Under the pieces are notes generated by a model. It did no database searches. It saw only the letters and a program-made list of their open reading frames with translations, and was not told the DNA's origin. Position numbers and translations under genes: made by a program. 64,000 nucleotides of DNA from Apteryx mantelli (taxonomy: Eukaryota; Chordata; Aves; Apterygiformes; Apterygidae): the NCBI RefSeq assembly GCF_036417845.1, contig NC_089978.1, positions 136,332,288-136,396,287 of the forward strand, given 5' to 3'. This document shows, piece after piece, positions 1 through 13,200 of this stretch. Each line of letters opens with the position of its first letter. Position 1 is the first letter of the stretch.

Positions 1-1062
1 TTGAATTGTAGACCTCTATTATACTTCATAAATCTTCACAGTTACACTTTATAAAGCTTTACAGTTGAAGGACTTGACACCAGCCCAGCTTACACTAAAG
101 AACTTGAAACCAAAAGAGTGGATGTAGATGAGAAGTCTTTAGTCTGTGGACTTTTACCTGAGTCAGTTCAGCCTCTTAACTCTATAGTGCAAGATTAGGA
201 TAGCACACATGATTCAGTTTGAGCACAAGGCATTGGTATATCTGATTTACCTATTTAATGAGTACTACTTTATATCTGTTATTAGATGATGCAAGAAGCT
301 TTATATAAGATATATACATGTGTATTATCTGTGGCACACATTTTGGAATTGTGTCAGGACTGAATTCTTGCAGTATTTTTGTTCTAACTAAAAAGTCTTA
401 AATCGAAGGCCTCTGAAGGGCCTCTGAAACACACAGCTGCTTTAATGTTAAACCCCTCTAGAACGCCTCTAGATTATCAGTATGCACCTGAGTGTCAACA
501 AAATCCTAATCACTTTTCATCAACCACTGTGTGCCCCTTGAGGCCACACTGGGTTCAGTCCTCCCTGGCTACTCTTTCCTAAAGAACAGCAACTACTCAG
601 GTGCTCAGCCTGATCTGTCACATAGATATAATGCAGCAGTGTTTAGAGTGGAGGTACAGGAAGACTTTACTGGGACAAAATTCACTTTTCAAGACTTGGC
701 CTCACTGCCTTGCGGAAGACAGGAGAGCAGAGAGGCATGTGGATATGAAGGATGCTATTAAGGACTCTGCCTCAATGCAGAGAGCAACAGCAGCTCTTCA
801 AAGCTGCTCTCCCAACTCACCCATGCAGTGCACCACTCTCCAGGCAGAGGCACACAGTCTAGGGCAGATGCACTATAAACATGAGCACCACATAACTGTT
901 CAGAAGAGGCATAGGACTGGGAAGTGCCAGGGTAGCCACATAACACCACAGCATTGTCCAGGGATGGACTGTGGTCCTCCCCCTGCCAGGAGCCTCCTGC
1001 CAAGACAGGGAGACAGAAGGCAGGCAGACACTAGGGGGTGAGTCATGGCAGGCTGCACTCAC
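1..1062 (-). other. Intron 15 of gene 1, running off the left edge
   Basis: AT-rich in the first 480 bases. I looked on the - strand for exon 16 (a VY.. start with a bait-region tail) and found none, so intron 15 is at least 1 kb and the bait exons lie outside the window. Confidence 0.6.
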
Positions 1063-1209
1063 AGTCGTTGCTGTCAGGGTATGGTTCTCCAAAAGGAGTA
1101 CACTCTTGTCAACAGCTTGGACAGAGCACAGGGACCCTGGAGCAGCCTTGAGGTCCAGAGTGACTTCTGACCCTGGGACTTCCTCCTTACATGAGAAGTT
1201 CAGTGCCAC
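1063..1209 (-). CDS. Gene 1 exon 15: MG6 up to the bait region
   Basis: 147 nt, phase 0. Contains the signature APGSLCSVQAVDKSVLLLE (A2M APQSVCALRAVDQSVLLM). This is the last exon of gene 1 inside the window; donor GTGAGT. Confidence 0.93.
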
Positions 1210-4200
1210 CTACAAAATGAGACAAGATCAGGGGCTTAACATTGGGGAGGGGAACCCTGAGACTCATAGGTGTCTAGGCAGCTGAGGGAAAGTCAGAGAG
1301 TAAGATAGGGAAGAACATTAAGATGCTGAGACAGGCCCTTATGGAAACCCAGTGAGAAGGTAACTGGGATTACCATGCAAACAGCCCAGTCAGAATTCCC
1401 CTACCATCATACAGCCCCATCTCTCTAATCCAGGGCTACCACAGGTAGCTAGACAGGTAGGGTTCCCCTTTGCATTAGGGAGAGTGTAGGGGGACAGTGT
1501 ATTCCCAAGTCACTCATGGAGAATGGAGGCAGAAAACAGAGTTCAAGGTGCCTGGTTTACTCCTTGGGAGAGGACCTTCACTCAGGGTTGGGGAGGGCAG
1601 GACTAGAAATTCAGGAAGGAAGGAGATTATTGGGTATTTGGCTTGGCATGTGTCCAGGTTACACTTCTTGGCTGAGAATAAGACAGGGCAGAGCTTATCT
1701 AAGATGTTATTATCCTCTCCCTTCACATTCACTGTGTTTCGTATTCCCACTCACTTTGTGTCTGAAGCACTTTGCAACTTCAAACTCTTCCACATCAGCC
1801 ACCACTTCTCTGTCCAGGAAGACTGCATATACTAGTAGCTTGATGTCAGGCAGAAAGTCATAACCAATAGTCAAAGTCAATGAGAAAGAGCCCTTGAGAT
1901 CTGCACAAGGTAGCAGCAAGGAAGAGGAGAGGGAAAGCATTCATTTGAATCTACACCACACAGAGTCAGCTCCCTGGGGCAGGACACTCAATAAGAATCA
2001 AAGAAGGGAATTCAATAGTTTCTACCTGCAGATAAGAATATTTCAAACAGACACTGTTGCAGCAGATTAACAATAACCCCCGGACACTGGCCATCTCTTT
2101 GGCTCAAAGTTGGAAAAAATATTCCTCTTTTCTCTTGCACCTTGTAGACAAGCAGGCAAACTACAACAAATTTTATATCTTCTTCAAAAGTACAAGCCAG
2201 CAGTCAAGTCATAAGGTTGGGTTTTAAATTAATTAGACCAAGCAGGAGAAGGGCACTTGCCTAGATGGCTCCTGAACTGATTTGAATGGAGACTGTGCTG
2301 GTCTAGTGAGGTGGACTACACACCAAGAATTCAATTCAATAGTTCCTGCCTCTGGATAAGAATAACACTTGCAGAACTTGTCACTGGATAGCAGTCACAC
2401 TTTTCTGGAATGTGTTATGGTGTACTTCAGATAGTTCTACTTACTCTCATCCTGGAGAATTGGCACCTGCTTCTCTCCACTGAAAAGGATCCTGCCTTTT
2501 GCTATCACCTGAAGAGCAAAGAGAAGAACCATTCAAGGGCATGAATTCTGCAGGCACAATGAATGGGAAAGAAACAAGAGAAGAGAGAAGGAAACTTGTG
2601 ACAAATGTTGTCACATGGCAGGACATGACCTAAAGAACTCTGCAGCCAGAGATGGTGATAGCACAGCTGGGAAGGGACCTGAGAGGTAACTGTTAGGCAA
2701 TAAGAAGTGGCCACTTACAAAGCCAGAGACGCATCTGAGTCTACAGCTAACTTAAGCACCACTGAACTATGATCTTCAGCTTACTAGGATACAGTACTTT
2801 TTGCTCTTACAAATGAGCCAAGTTCAGTAACCCAGATACTCATAACCTCTCAACTAGGCTATAGTCACACTCTTCCTTTAGACTTCTTTCTTTGAAAGTG
2901 GACTTCATCAATACATGGTTATGTATCCCTGGTGTGCATCAAGGTCCTGGGCAATTTCAGGCTCTTTCTTGGACAGATACAGGACAGGAAAGGCCAGCTG
3001 CCCCAGAAATACTCTCTGAGTTCACCTAGATGGAAGTCTGGGGCACACCTGCTGGGCAGAAAGCAGACCAGCTCTCCAGTGCCACTCATGTGAACATAAG
3101 AAAACTAGGGTTAAATGGCAGTCATCTATCACCCATGTTTAACTCAAGGCATTCCTAACAAGACAAGGCAGCTGGAAACTAGAAGGACAAGGAGCTGGGA
3201 AATAGAAGGACAAGACTGGGGCAGAACAGAACTTACAAACTGACTTCTGCTGGCCTGGGGGTTGTTTACCCTTTACCATAAGTATCTGTGTGCTATTGTG
3301 AAAAGGATAAAATACCAGTAAGCATAATCTTGCCCTCAGATTCAGCTGTCTTCTGTGCTCACCAAGTAGTAGAAATCCATGTGATCTGCTTCAGAGCTGA
3401 CTTTATTCTGGTCAAGGATATAATCCACCTGCACCTCCTGCTCTTGATCACAGAGCAGTATGTCATTCCTGGCCTGGATCTTCAGAAAGCCGTTGCTCTC
3501 AGAGTAGAAGGGTTTCAACCAGTGTAAGGTCTCCTCGATTTTTGTGCTCAAGTCGGAAGAATTCTTCTCAGTGTCATTTGCAAGGGAGTAGGTACCCTTC
3601 AGAGCACAAAAGCATGGCTAAACCATCAGTATCAAGTGACAAGGGAGCTTGCATACCTTGTGTCTGCCAAAAACACTAAGTTATTACCAGAGCTGGTGGG
3701 CAGAACACATATCTGTATGTTTAAAAAGTTCTTTTGTTTAAATAACACTTTAAAGGCAACAATACTTTCTCTGCTGAAGCTTTAGCGAAAGTCTAAGTCT
3801 AGTAGGTTCGGCCACAGTCCCATTTTGTCTGCTCTCTCCATGGGAACACACCCCACACCAGACTTCAAACTTCTACCATGTAAACAGCACCCATATTTTC
3901 AATCTGCACTTCTCGCTGGATGCCCTGAAGCACAGCAAGAGCCAAAGTAGCTTTTGCATGGTGAAGTTCTACTTCTCTGCAGCAAGTTTAGGGCTCTGTG
4001 GACGACAGCCATGGGCCTGGGAACAAGCACTAGAGCCTGTTCCCAGGCTCACTGTGGACAGAAATCTACATCCCAGATTACAGATCCTCTAATCATCAAA
4101 TCTAACCCAACCCAAATTAGGGAACCCCATTCTGGATAGAACTGAATCTCTAGGGAAAGCAGCTGGAGCAACTGCTCCAGTCTGTGGGGAATGGATGGCA

Positions 4201-7200
4201 ATAGGAGATCATGTTGCTTGGGTACGAATTCCACGTCAGCTGCAGGAATGCAGATAGCGGGAATGTGGGTGTACTACCAGACTGGCAACAACAATTTTCA
4301 GGTGTATGATCATAAGTTGGGATGAGCAGAAGACAAGTGCTTCCAGGCCTGGTCTGGTCCCATTCCTCAGTCTCCCCTCACTGTATTCTCCTTTTTCTGT
4401 GGCCCATGCTCACCTTCAAAGAAACCAGAGTGCTGTTCCAGCTGGTGGTATCCAGCAAGAAGTGGACTTCCTCTTTTTCATCTGTGAGGAATGACAGGTG
4501 GGTCTCCTCATCATTGATGTCAACTGTTAGGTAGACTGTTTCGTTTCTGAGAGGAGAGTCACCACTATGGCAATATATCTGCAGAGAGCAGGAAGAAATT
4601 AATGCCCTCTTCTGCCACACTCCTAGGGCCTGGCATCCTGGGAGATATAAAACACCCCATTTTCTGGAAACTAGGTTTAAATGCCAGTGCTTAATACTGA
4701 TTCTTTCTATCATTAGGCTTCCTAAGTCCTTTCAGCTTTCAGATGTGTTGGATCCAAGTAAAAACTGAACAAATACACAAGAACACCACTGTATAGCAGT
4801 TCAGGACCAGAAAAAAGGGGTAGTACGACCAAATGAGAAACCCCTACTGGGGGAAAAAAAGGTAATTTCTGTGGATCCTGAGATGTTTCTTGGACAATGC
4901 TGCAGATCTCCTGAAGATCAGAAACAGTCTTGTCTCCAGCAACTTAACTCCTTCTGTTCCCTGCCCTACCCCATGCTGGGGTTAGTACTGGTCCAGGTGG
5001 AAGTGATTCTAGTCCCAGTAGCAGTGCACTCCTAGCATCACCCAGGGTACCTGGGTCAGAAATGACTGCCAATGAATGGATATACAAGGCTTTAGTGATT
5101 TCTGCCAAGTTGCCATGAGCATTTGGTCAGCTGTCTAAAGTGAATACCATTTCCTAGCCCTCCACGCCCATCCCCCATCCCCCAGCCCCTATGCCTTCAA
5201 TCACATAGACTAGTTGCAAGAATTATTCCTGGGGAAGCCTCCAGAGACTGCAGCTGGCTCCAGAGTTCCTGTCCAGGGAAGTTATGCACTAGGTTAAGGG
5301 GAAAAGAAGAATTTGCTTCTCAAGGAGGTTTCACTCACAGTTGCTGGATATCAGCAGGGCAGTGCTTACTTTCCTGGAGACCACTGCTTTCTGCCAACAG
5401 GTTAGACCTATGATGTATTCTCAGCAGAGAAGGGGCCCAAGGGTATTACCTTCCCTGTGTATGGTAGTCCATGTTTGTAGAACGGATGGATATTAATAAA
5501 CTCTACAGACTTCATTCTCGTAACAATAGGAATTTCAGACACTTTACTAGTCTTCATTCCTGGATGGAGAGATGTCAAACTGTCAAACACTAGCAGTGCT
5601 CTTAGGGAAGCAGAAAATGAGAAGATCCTTCTCCACTATTTAGTGCATCTAAATTGAGGAGAGAGAAAACATACTTTTAGAGTGTGATTCCTCCAATCTG
5701 TCTGAGCCCTCTGCTTCACAACAGGATACATCATGCCCTGTAAGCACCCATTTCTCTTTATGGAAGATTAAGAGAAACTAGTTGACTGCTTAGTTATAGA
5801 TGGCTACACCTTAGGTCCTAAAAATGGCCTGAAGAACCACACCCACATTGTCTTGCTTTGGAAAGGTAGATGGCAGTTTAAAAAAAGCTACACATATACT
5901 GACGCTAAAGCTGAAAACTTGCTTCCTTATAGTTAGAGCTGGGGCAGACTAAAAGGGAGCAGCATGGGATTCCTAACAGCAGAACTATACATAAGCAGTC
6001 CTGCCTCAGGCTTAGGAAAAGAGATAACAAGAGACTCCGTGCGTAGGGGCTTCCTCTCAGGGTGCTACACTACAATTAGCAAGGACTGCAATGGTTTGTT
6101 GCAGACTTTTCCACAACTAGCCAGGGCTTTGCAAGTGGCTGAGGGACACCTGAGTGTCAAGGCAAACACTAAAATGACCTCTACCTGCTATTGGAGATGG
6201 AAAGGGGAGATAATTAGGAAATCTAGTAACAATACATGGAAGAGGAGGAGATACTAGAACAGAGACCATTGTCATGACAGAAGAGTAGGGAACTCTCAAG
6301 TTACATTTCCAAAAGGAATTTAATTGCCACAGAGAGGCCAGAAACAAAAATATCAAAGAAAGAAAGGAGAAGTTGACTGCAAAGAGAGGAACACTCTTCC
6401 CATGTCCTCCAGTACCTGTTCCATCTTCCTCTATTGCTCCTTTAACAGCTATATAGCTGTCAGATTCAGTTAATTCCAGAGTCTCTGTCTTCATTGAAAA
6501 AGTAGCACAGCCATTCTTGTCCATCTGGAGAAATAGATATGAACAGAGAGAGAGAGGGAGAGAGAAGGAAGGAGTCTATTCTGGTAGATGCTAGATAATC
6601 CTAAAGAAGTTTTTCCAAATACTTTTGGAAGGCCAAAAAATTATACTTCTGCAGAAACCCATCATGAATACCTCAGAGGAGAAACTGAACATGCTTGGAT
6701 CAAACTGTCACCAAAAAAATGGCACAACCATGTGCTTCAGGCAGATCTCTTAATGATTATGTTACACACAAACTCAGAAGGAGACTGGATTAAGCCCAGC
6801 TCCTGCAGCTGAAAGAACACGGATGTCTTTGTCTGAACAACAGGTAACCTGTTCCATGAAACTACATGGCCCAGTGGAATAAAGCTTGCCACTAAGAGTT
6901 CTGTGGCATTCCTTTTCATCTCTATAACACGGTCATGTTAAACTGCATCCAACCAGTTCCAAAATCCAAGAACTGTTCCAAGCATCAAGGTGGAGATAGC
7001 CAGTCTGCCAGGAGGGGGAAAGATAAAGTGTTTCTAGTTGCACCCCTAAGTTCTTCTCCAAAGAATCCTACAGGGCCTCTTACAACCCATGTGAGAGGGA
7101 GCTGGCATACAGTTGGTATTTTGCACAGCTAAGACCTTACAGCATTCCAGCTGGAGCTGTTTTGCTGCTGGATGCATTTTAAAAGATACAGAGATCCAGC

Positions 7201-10200
7201 TGGATTTTCACATTCTGCTTGGAGCCAGAACGCCTGACATGTAAAAATATTTTCTTGTGACTTGTAGGCTGAATGAGATGCATCTGAAGTCTCTGGGAAA
7301 AACTAAGTGTGGGGCTTAACCACAAACACATAATGAATACAAATGTTCTGAAAGTGTAACCAGTACTGGACACACTCTCAGCCAGGACACTAGCAAGCTT
7401 AAAATGATGCATAAACTATGTGGTTATGGCAGCAAACAGGGCACTAAGCCACAGGGAACATCTGATGCTCTGATATCCTGTTCATTGGTGAGAGAAGTCA
7501 CATGACTGAATGGACCAGTAATCTGATTCTATACAATATAATACGCTTGCGAAAGGTGCTGGCCATCACTACTTATACAGAGCTTGCACCTTCTTTTGAA
7601 ATACTGCTTTAGATATGGCAGCCAGAACAGTAATCTGAGCAATAGAGTCACAGGAACAGGGATAAATGGTCTGATCAGGTCTATCGAGTGGGAAGACACT
7701 GGACTAAACAGACTGATGCACACCAGAGGTGCATCCAGGCAGATTAAGTGGACAGACATGTTTCCCGCAGGTGATATTTTCCACCCTTCTATTTGCTCAC
7801 CTACCCAGCTTTTGTGCTCCTTCATCTCAGTAGAATTTGAAGTTTCTTCTTCAGAAGAATGTGAGCTCAGAATAAAAGAAACGTCTATTTTCCCCTGAAT
7901 GGGCTTTCCATAGGTGTACCCGTGTTGAAGGGGAGAAACATCCACCTGAAGATGAGCCACTTCAGCAGAAAGAGTAAACAATGAGACCAGGCCACCTCCC
8001 CATCACGGAGGAGGTGGAGACTGGGAAAACTCTGTACCTTGTCAGCTCAGGAATTTCAGCTTGTCCCTTGACATCACTTCACCTTCTCAAGCCATCATCC
8101 CGACTGTCCCCTCTACCCAGAATCCTTAGTGTCCTTCAGACACACAGTAAATGACCAGGTGCAAAAAGGAGCCAGTTCCACATGTTTGGCTTCCCCAGCC
8201 ATTGTATAATGAGAGAACATGATACTGGAATGCCACTTCTCTGCTATCGGCAATCTAGAAGTGATTGTGGAGCCGAAGGACAGAGATCACAATAGTATCA
8301 TGTACTCACTTGCCACAGACCTTCACCTGAAATTCCTCATCCACTGTAGTAATGAACGGAGGGTGCTCAAGCTTCATTTCAAATTTCATCAGCTCTGCAT
8401 ATAGAGGCATGGAAGGGGGAAGGATATGGAGGAATAAAAAAAGGCCACAGTGAGCATGGGCAGTGACTGGAAGTTCTGTTATAGCTGCAGTTCAGACGGA
8501 AAGAAGACAATAATGGCCCCAGTTGCCCATCACCATGGTGTAATAGAGGTTACTCCCTTTGTCCCCACCTCCTTCTATTTGCTGCTACAATTCCTCATGG
8601 AGCTGCTTCCTACTGCCACTCAGTCAAGCATAATCATTTTAAACAGCACAGGATTTTCTCCTAACCCACATTACCGCAACTGAACTGGGCTAAGGCATGA
8701 TGTCAGTTCCCATTATGGGAGGTGACTGGAGAGGACAGTAAATTTAGTCTAGAAGAGGGTGACAATGAGCAGCAGAAAGTGCTCATCACAGAACCCAGCT
8801 ACAGCTAGAACAAGATATCAGGCCACAACCTCACCCTTGCACCCTACACACCTGCAGAAAAATCAGCCCAGCATGAGATGTGCACACAGACCCCTCTGTC
8901 CCAGACTGCTGTTTTTCTGGGACAAAAGGTCTGATGAACATGGCCAAATCACCCTGCTCTCTTCTCCAGCTACTCAAGCTGCTTCTCCCTTGTCTCTGTC
9001 TCCCAAGTCTCACCATATTCATCAACTCTGAAGTTTTTTTCAACCCTGCCTCGTTGCATTGAGATGGTATACACCCCAAGGGCTGCTCCAGAGGCCAGGA
9101 GGAAGGACAAATCCACCATGCCGTGTCTTGAATTTACATTCAGCCACTCAGCAATACAATTATGTTCAGGATCTTGTTTGGGAAAGAACATGCAGAGCCA
9201 CCAAGTCACACAGTTAATGGGGGTACCTGACAGGTCCAGCCACATTCACTCACAAAGTGAGTGCAGCAGGCTCTACCAGGGCTCACCCTTGCCCCTGTAG
9301 AAAGGATGCCAGAGCACCAGGAGAGGTTCCTTTTCCTCCCCCCATTATTCTTCTAGGGAATGTATGAGTTGTGAAGCCTGCCAATGACATTAAAGCTACC
9401 AGGGAAGTGGTAATGTTGGAAGGAGAAGCATCTGTTTCATCTGCAGAGCACTTTGCCTTGTGCTTTGTGATCTGTGCAGGCAAGATGTTGGCCCTGCCTC
9501 TAGCTCAACTGTGTGCATTGCTGAGGCGCTAGTTTGATAAAAGAGCCCTGGCTGGCCAAGGAGAAAACACTTTATCTGTCTTATTTCTGAGGTTATATTT
9601 GTGGCACAGCTCAGTCCAGGATTGAAAGGACATAGGAGAAGAGACAAAGATCTCCCTGTAGTCAGGTCTTTGTCACTCACCTCCAGCCATATCTGGGGAT
9701 ACTGTAAAAAAAAAAAAAAAAAAAAAAGGAGAGAGAGAGACACACAACCTCAGTGTTGTACAGGGTAAAACAGCATCCATGTGACCCAGTATTAATAACA
9801 CTATCTGGCATGGGCCCTTGGTCAGAAAATTCTGCCCTATCCAAACCCCATACTAGGTCTCCTCCCTCTGTGCTAGCTTATACTGCAGTCTTTCTCCAAG
9901 GGGCCAAAAGATGAGTGGTTTCCTTTCAGAAATCACTTGTTCTTGTGGTTTAACAGGCATGCAGGGAGAAGGGAGCTGTCCCTTTCAAGGGCCTTTTCAA
10001 TGTGTGTCATGTTGAGGCTTCTTGTTGAAAAGCACAGGGTGATACTCACCCTATTTTTAATGACCTTAAGGTCTTCATCAAGGTTCACAATTCGAAACTT
10101 CACTGCAGAGGAAAAGAAGAGAACAGTAAAATGTTCTGGCTGCAACACACCCTTGCATAACTCTGCTTCTCCCTTTTTGTGCTCCAGTATCTTTTTCTCT

Positions 10201-13200
10201 CTTTGTTTAGCTCAGAGGTATTCAGTTCTTGCCTCAAACAGCCCCCTTCAAACAAAAATTGACCTTGTGTGGGAGGTTTATATGCAGCTGAAGGTTGTAG
10301 AAATTCATTGCCTTTACCTGAAAAGGTTGTTCTGATGGGTAAAACAGCAGGTGTGGTCTGTGTGCAGACTATTCGTATGGTGAGATCTGTGGAGTAAGGA
10401 CTTTATCTCTCTGTATTTGTTCAGCTCCGAGCACACTCAAGCCATTATTTATGAAATGATTCTAGGTGTTCCTCAAATACAAGCAACAGTCTTCAAAAAA
10501 TTGCCCAGTGTCCTGGAGAGTCCTGGCTTTCCTTCTAGGCCTCATTTGAGATACATCACCAAAACAAAACACCCAAGAGCAGCACGCTGGGCATTTGGTG
10601 CAGCATGGCTCAGAGGAGAGCATCCTGACTCACACCATTCCTTGAAATGCCTGATAACAAAGACCTGCTTTCTTCCAGCTGCAACAGGCTTAGCTTGCTG
10701 CACTTGATGAAATATTCACCCCAGATGTGGCTGCTACCCTGACCCTTACCTCTACATTTCTACATGCCACCTGTTTGCCTTACCTGTTTCTCCAGGTTTG
10801 TAGAAGGCCTTGTCTGTCTCTACCAGAATTACATTCTTCTGTGGCTTTACCAGCACTTTCTTGCGACCTTCAAAGAGCACACTGTCCCTGCTGTGGATCA
10901 CAGCATGCATAAAAACCACCTCCTCTGGCTGTCAGACGAAAAATTTAAAAGTGCCTAAGGCTGTAAGCAGCTTGACGGGGAAACGGAGGCACCTCTCCTG
11001 CCAAACTGGGACAATGCTGGAGGTTGGGCCTTCTTTTGCTCCAGTGTTTGTTGCTATATTCCCAAAACAGCATTCAGAAATAAAATCCCCTTTATCATCC
11101 CCTCCAATTTCCCTCTTCTCCATTCCCCTCCTTCGATTTATTTCACTCCTTTCCCTAGTCACAGTCTTCTCTATGCTCCCCAGATTCCTCTTTCTCCTTC
11201 TCTCTCTTTCTCCTTGTCATGTTTGCCTTTTTCCACACTTCCCTCTCCCCTTTGCTATCTTCTCCATCCTGTATCTCCTCCCTTTAACATGGCTCGGACA
11301 CAGGAGAGGCTGAAGCCCTCTGGTTTGTGAGAAAGGCAGCTGAGAAAGGTGAGTCTTACGTGTGAAGTGAAATCGTCCATTTTCTTGGTAATGAATTCTG
11401 GCACCTGGATTGGTTGGGATAAGGAAATAGAAAACAAATTTATCAGGGAGTTTGAATCTTATCCTAAATGTGAGAGACAGCCTTACTGTTAAACAACCCC
11501 CAAACTTCAGAGTCCAAACTCCACTGTATGATTCTGTCTCTTATCCACTTGACATTACAAGGAGAAGAAGCCATTACCTCCTGTCTCTGATTCATGAACG
11601 TAAGAGTGATCCATCTGACATGTGATTCTTTCACTTCACAGAAATGAAAGATTTTGGTCAAACCAAGGAAAGCAGTAAGAAAGTCAGACCTGGAGCTAAC
11701 CAAGATAGCAAAGGGAAATGAGATACTGGTCAGATGAAAACTTTGGACATCTCAGTATCAGAAAGACCTTAAGAGATTCTACATATATGTAGGGAAGATC
11801 ACTGCGAACAGCTGAAGCATAGCTCTACTTCAGAAAACAATTCTGCCAAATAGTGTAATGAACTCCATCACACAGAGACCAGCCATCTCAGGCACTCAGC
11901 TCACCAGAAGAAAGGTTCTTTTTTGCTAACTGCAGGCTTCCCTGAGTTTCCGGAGCCAGGACTGGCTCTCTCCTAAGGCTTGGCACTGAAAACTTAGTTA
12001 ATCATTGTCTTGTTGATGCAAGAACCAGAAGCGACTACAGCCCCTTCTTGAGTTGTTCTGAATCTGAAGGGCAAGCGGGGCATAGATACGTGTGAAAAGT
12101 CTGCAAGAATGACACAGGGACTTAGTATAGTACTGAGGAAGACAATGGCAGTTTGGAGAGTCTCAGTGTCAGACACATCTCCATGGCTCTCCAAAGATGT
12201 AACTGAAGTTTCTGTAGTCATGTAGTCTCATGTAGTAGTCTCAGTATGGCTAGCTCAACTAACTACAGCAGGAAAGATGCTCAAGACACCCAGGAAATAT
12301 CCAGACTGCCTAGGTGAAATCCAGTTCATTATGGGTTCAGCACCATCACCATCCAACACAGCTAGGTCAATGTCTGTGCAGGTTGCAACCACATCTTGCA
12401 GTACAGATAAAGCTTTAGAGTAGAACCACTCTCAGAGCTGAAGGGTCAGACCTCTGAGGAAGCAAGGATAAAAAGAATTCCCTAGGCATTGGCTTGCACT
12501 ATGATATACAAACATTTGCATGAACTAAACACTGATAAGGGAACAGAAAGGCAGTTTTTTCCAGCAGGTTTTAAGTAGGATAAAATGGACTAATATAGAT
12601 GAAAAGACCAGGCTATCATCTGCACAGGGAAGGATTCCTTACTTTGCTAGGTTACAGGACGCTACTGTATTTTGTCTTGCACTGATAGGGGATTACACTT
12701 AATCTGTTTGCACAGACCCTTACTGATGCCATGCATGACAAGGCAGAGAAGGATAGTGTGCCCAGAATGGTGCTGGACTTCTGTCTGAAGGAGAGAGCAT
12801 CCTCTGCCAAATCAGCAATCACAGCTACACTCACCTCGAAGCTGATGCATTCAGAAGTGCCTGGCTTCTCCACATTCTGTTCCACTAGTGTGTGATTCTG
12901 GGCTTCCACCTCCAAGGTGACAGCCAGGTGGACAGTCTCAAGGAGAGACCTGAGGTGGACACAGAGCTTCTCCTCTTGGGAATGGTGAATGACAGCAGGG
13001 AACACCACCACATAGTGACTAGAAGAAAGCAGGAGACATTCCAAGATAATTCAGAAGCTGAGGTAGACAGGTCAGAATACATCTCTGCTGCACTCATGAA
13101 GATGTAGACCATGGATTAGAGAGGTCTGGAGGGCTGCAGTGGAGGACAGCTCCTTTCCCACACCAGGAAGAGGCATCATGCTCCATGTAAAACCAGAGGG

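Noticed and set aside
10810..11313. 167-codon ORF on + strand
   Set aside because: Shadow of gene 1 exon 3 followed by pyrimidine-rich intron sequence.
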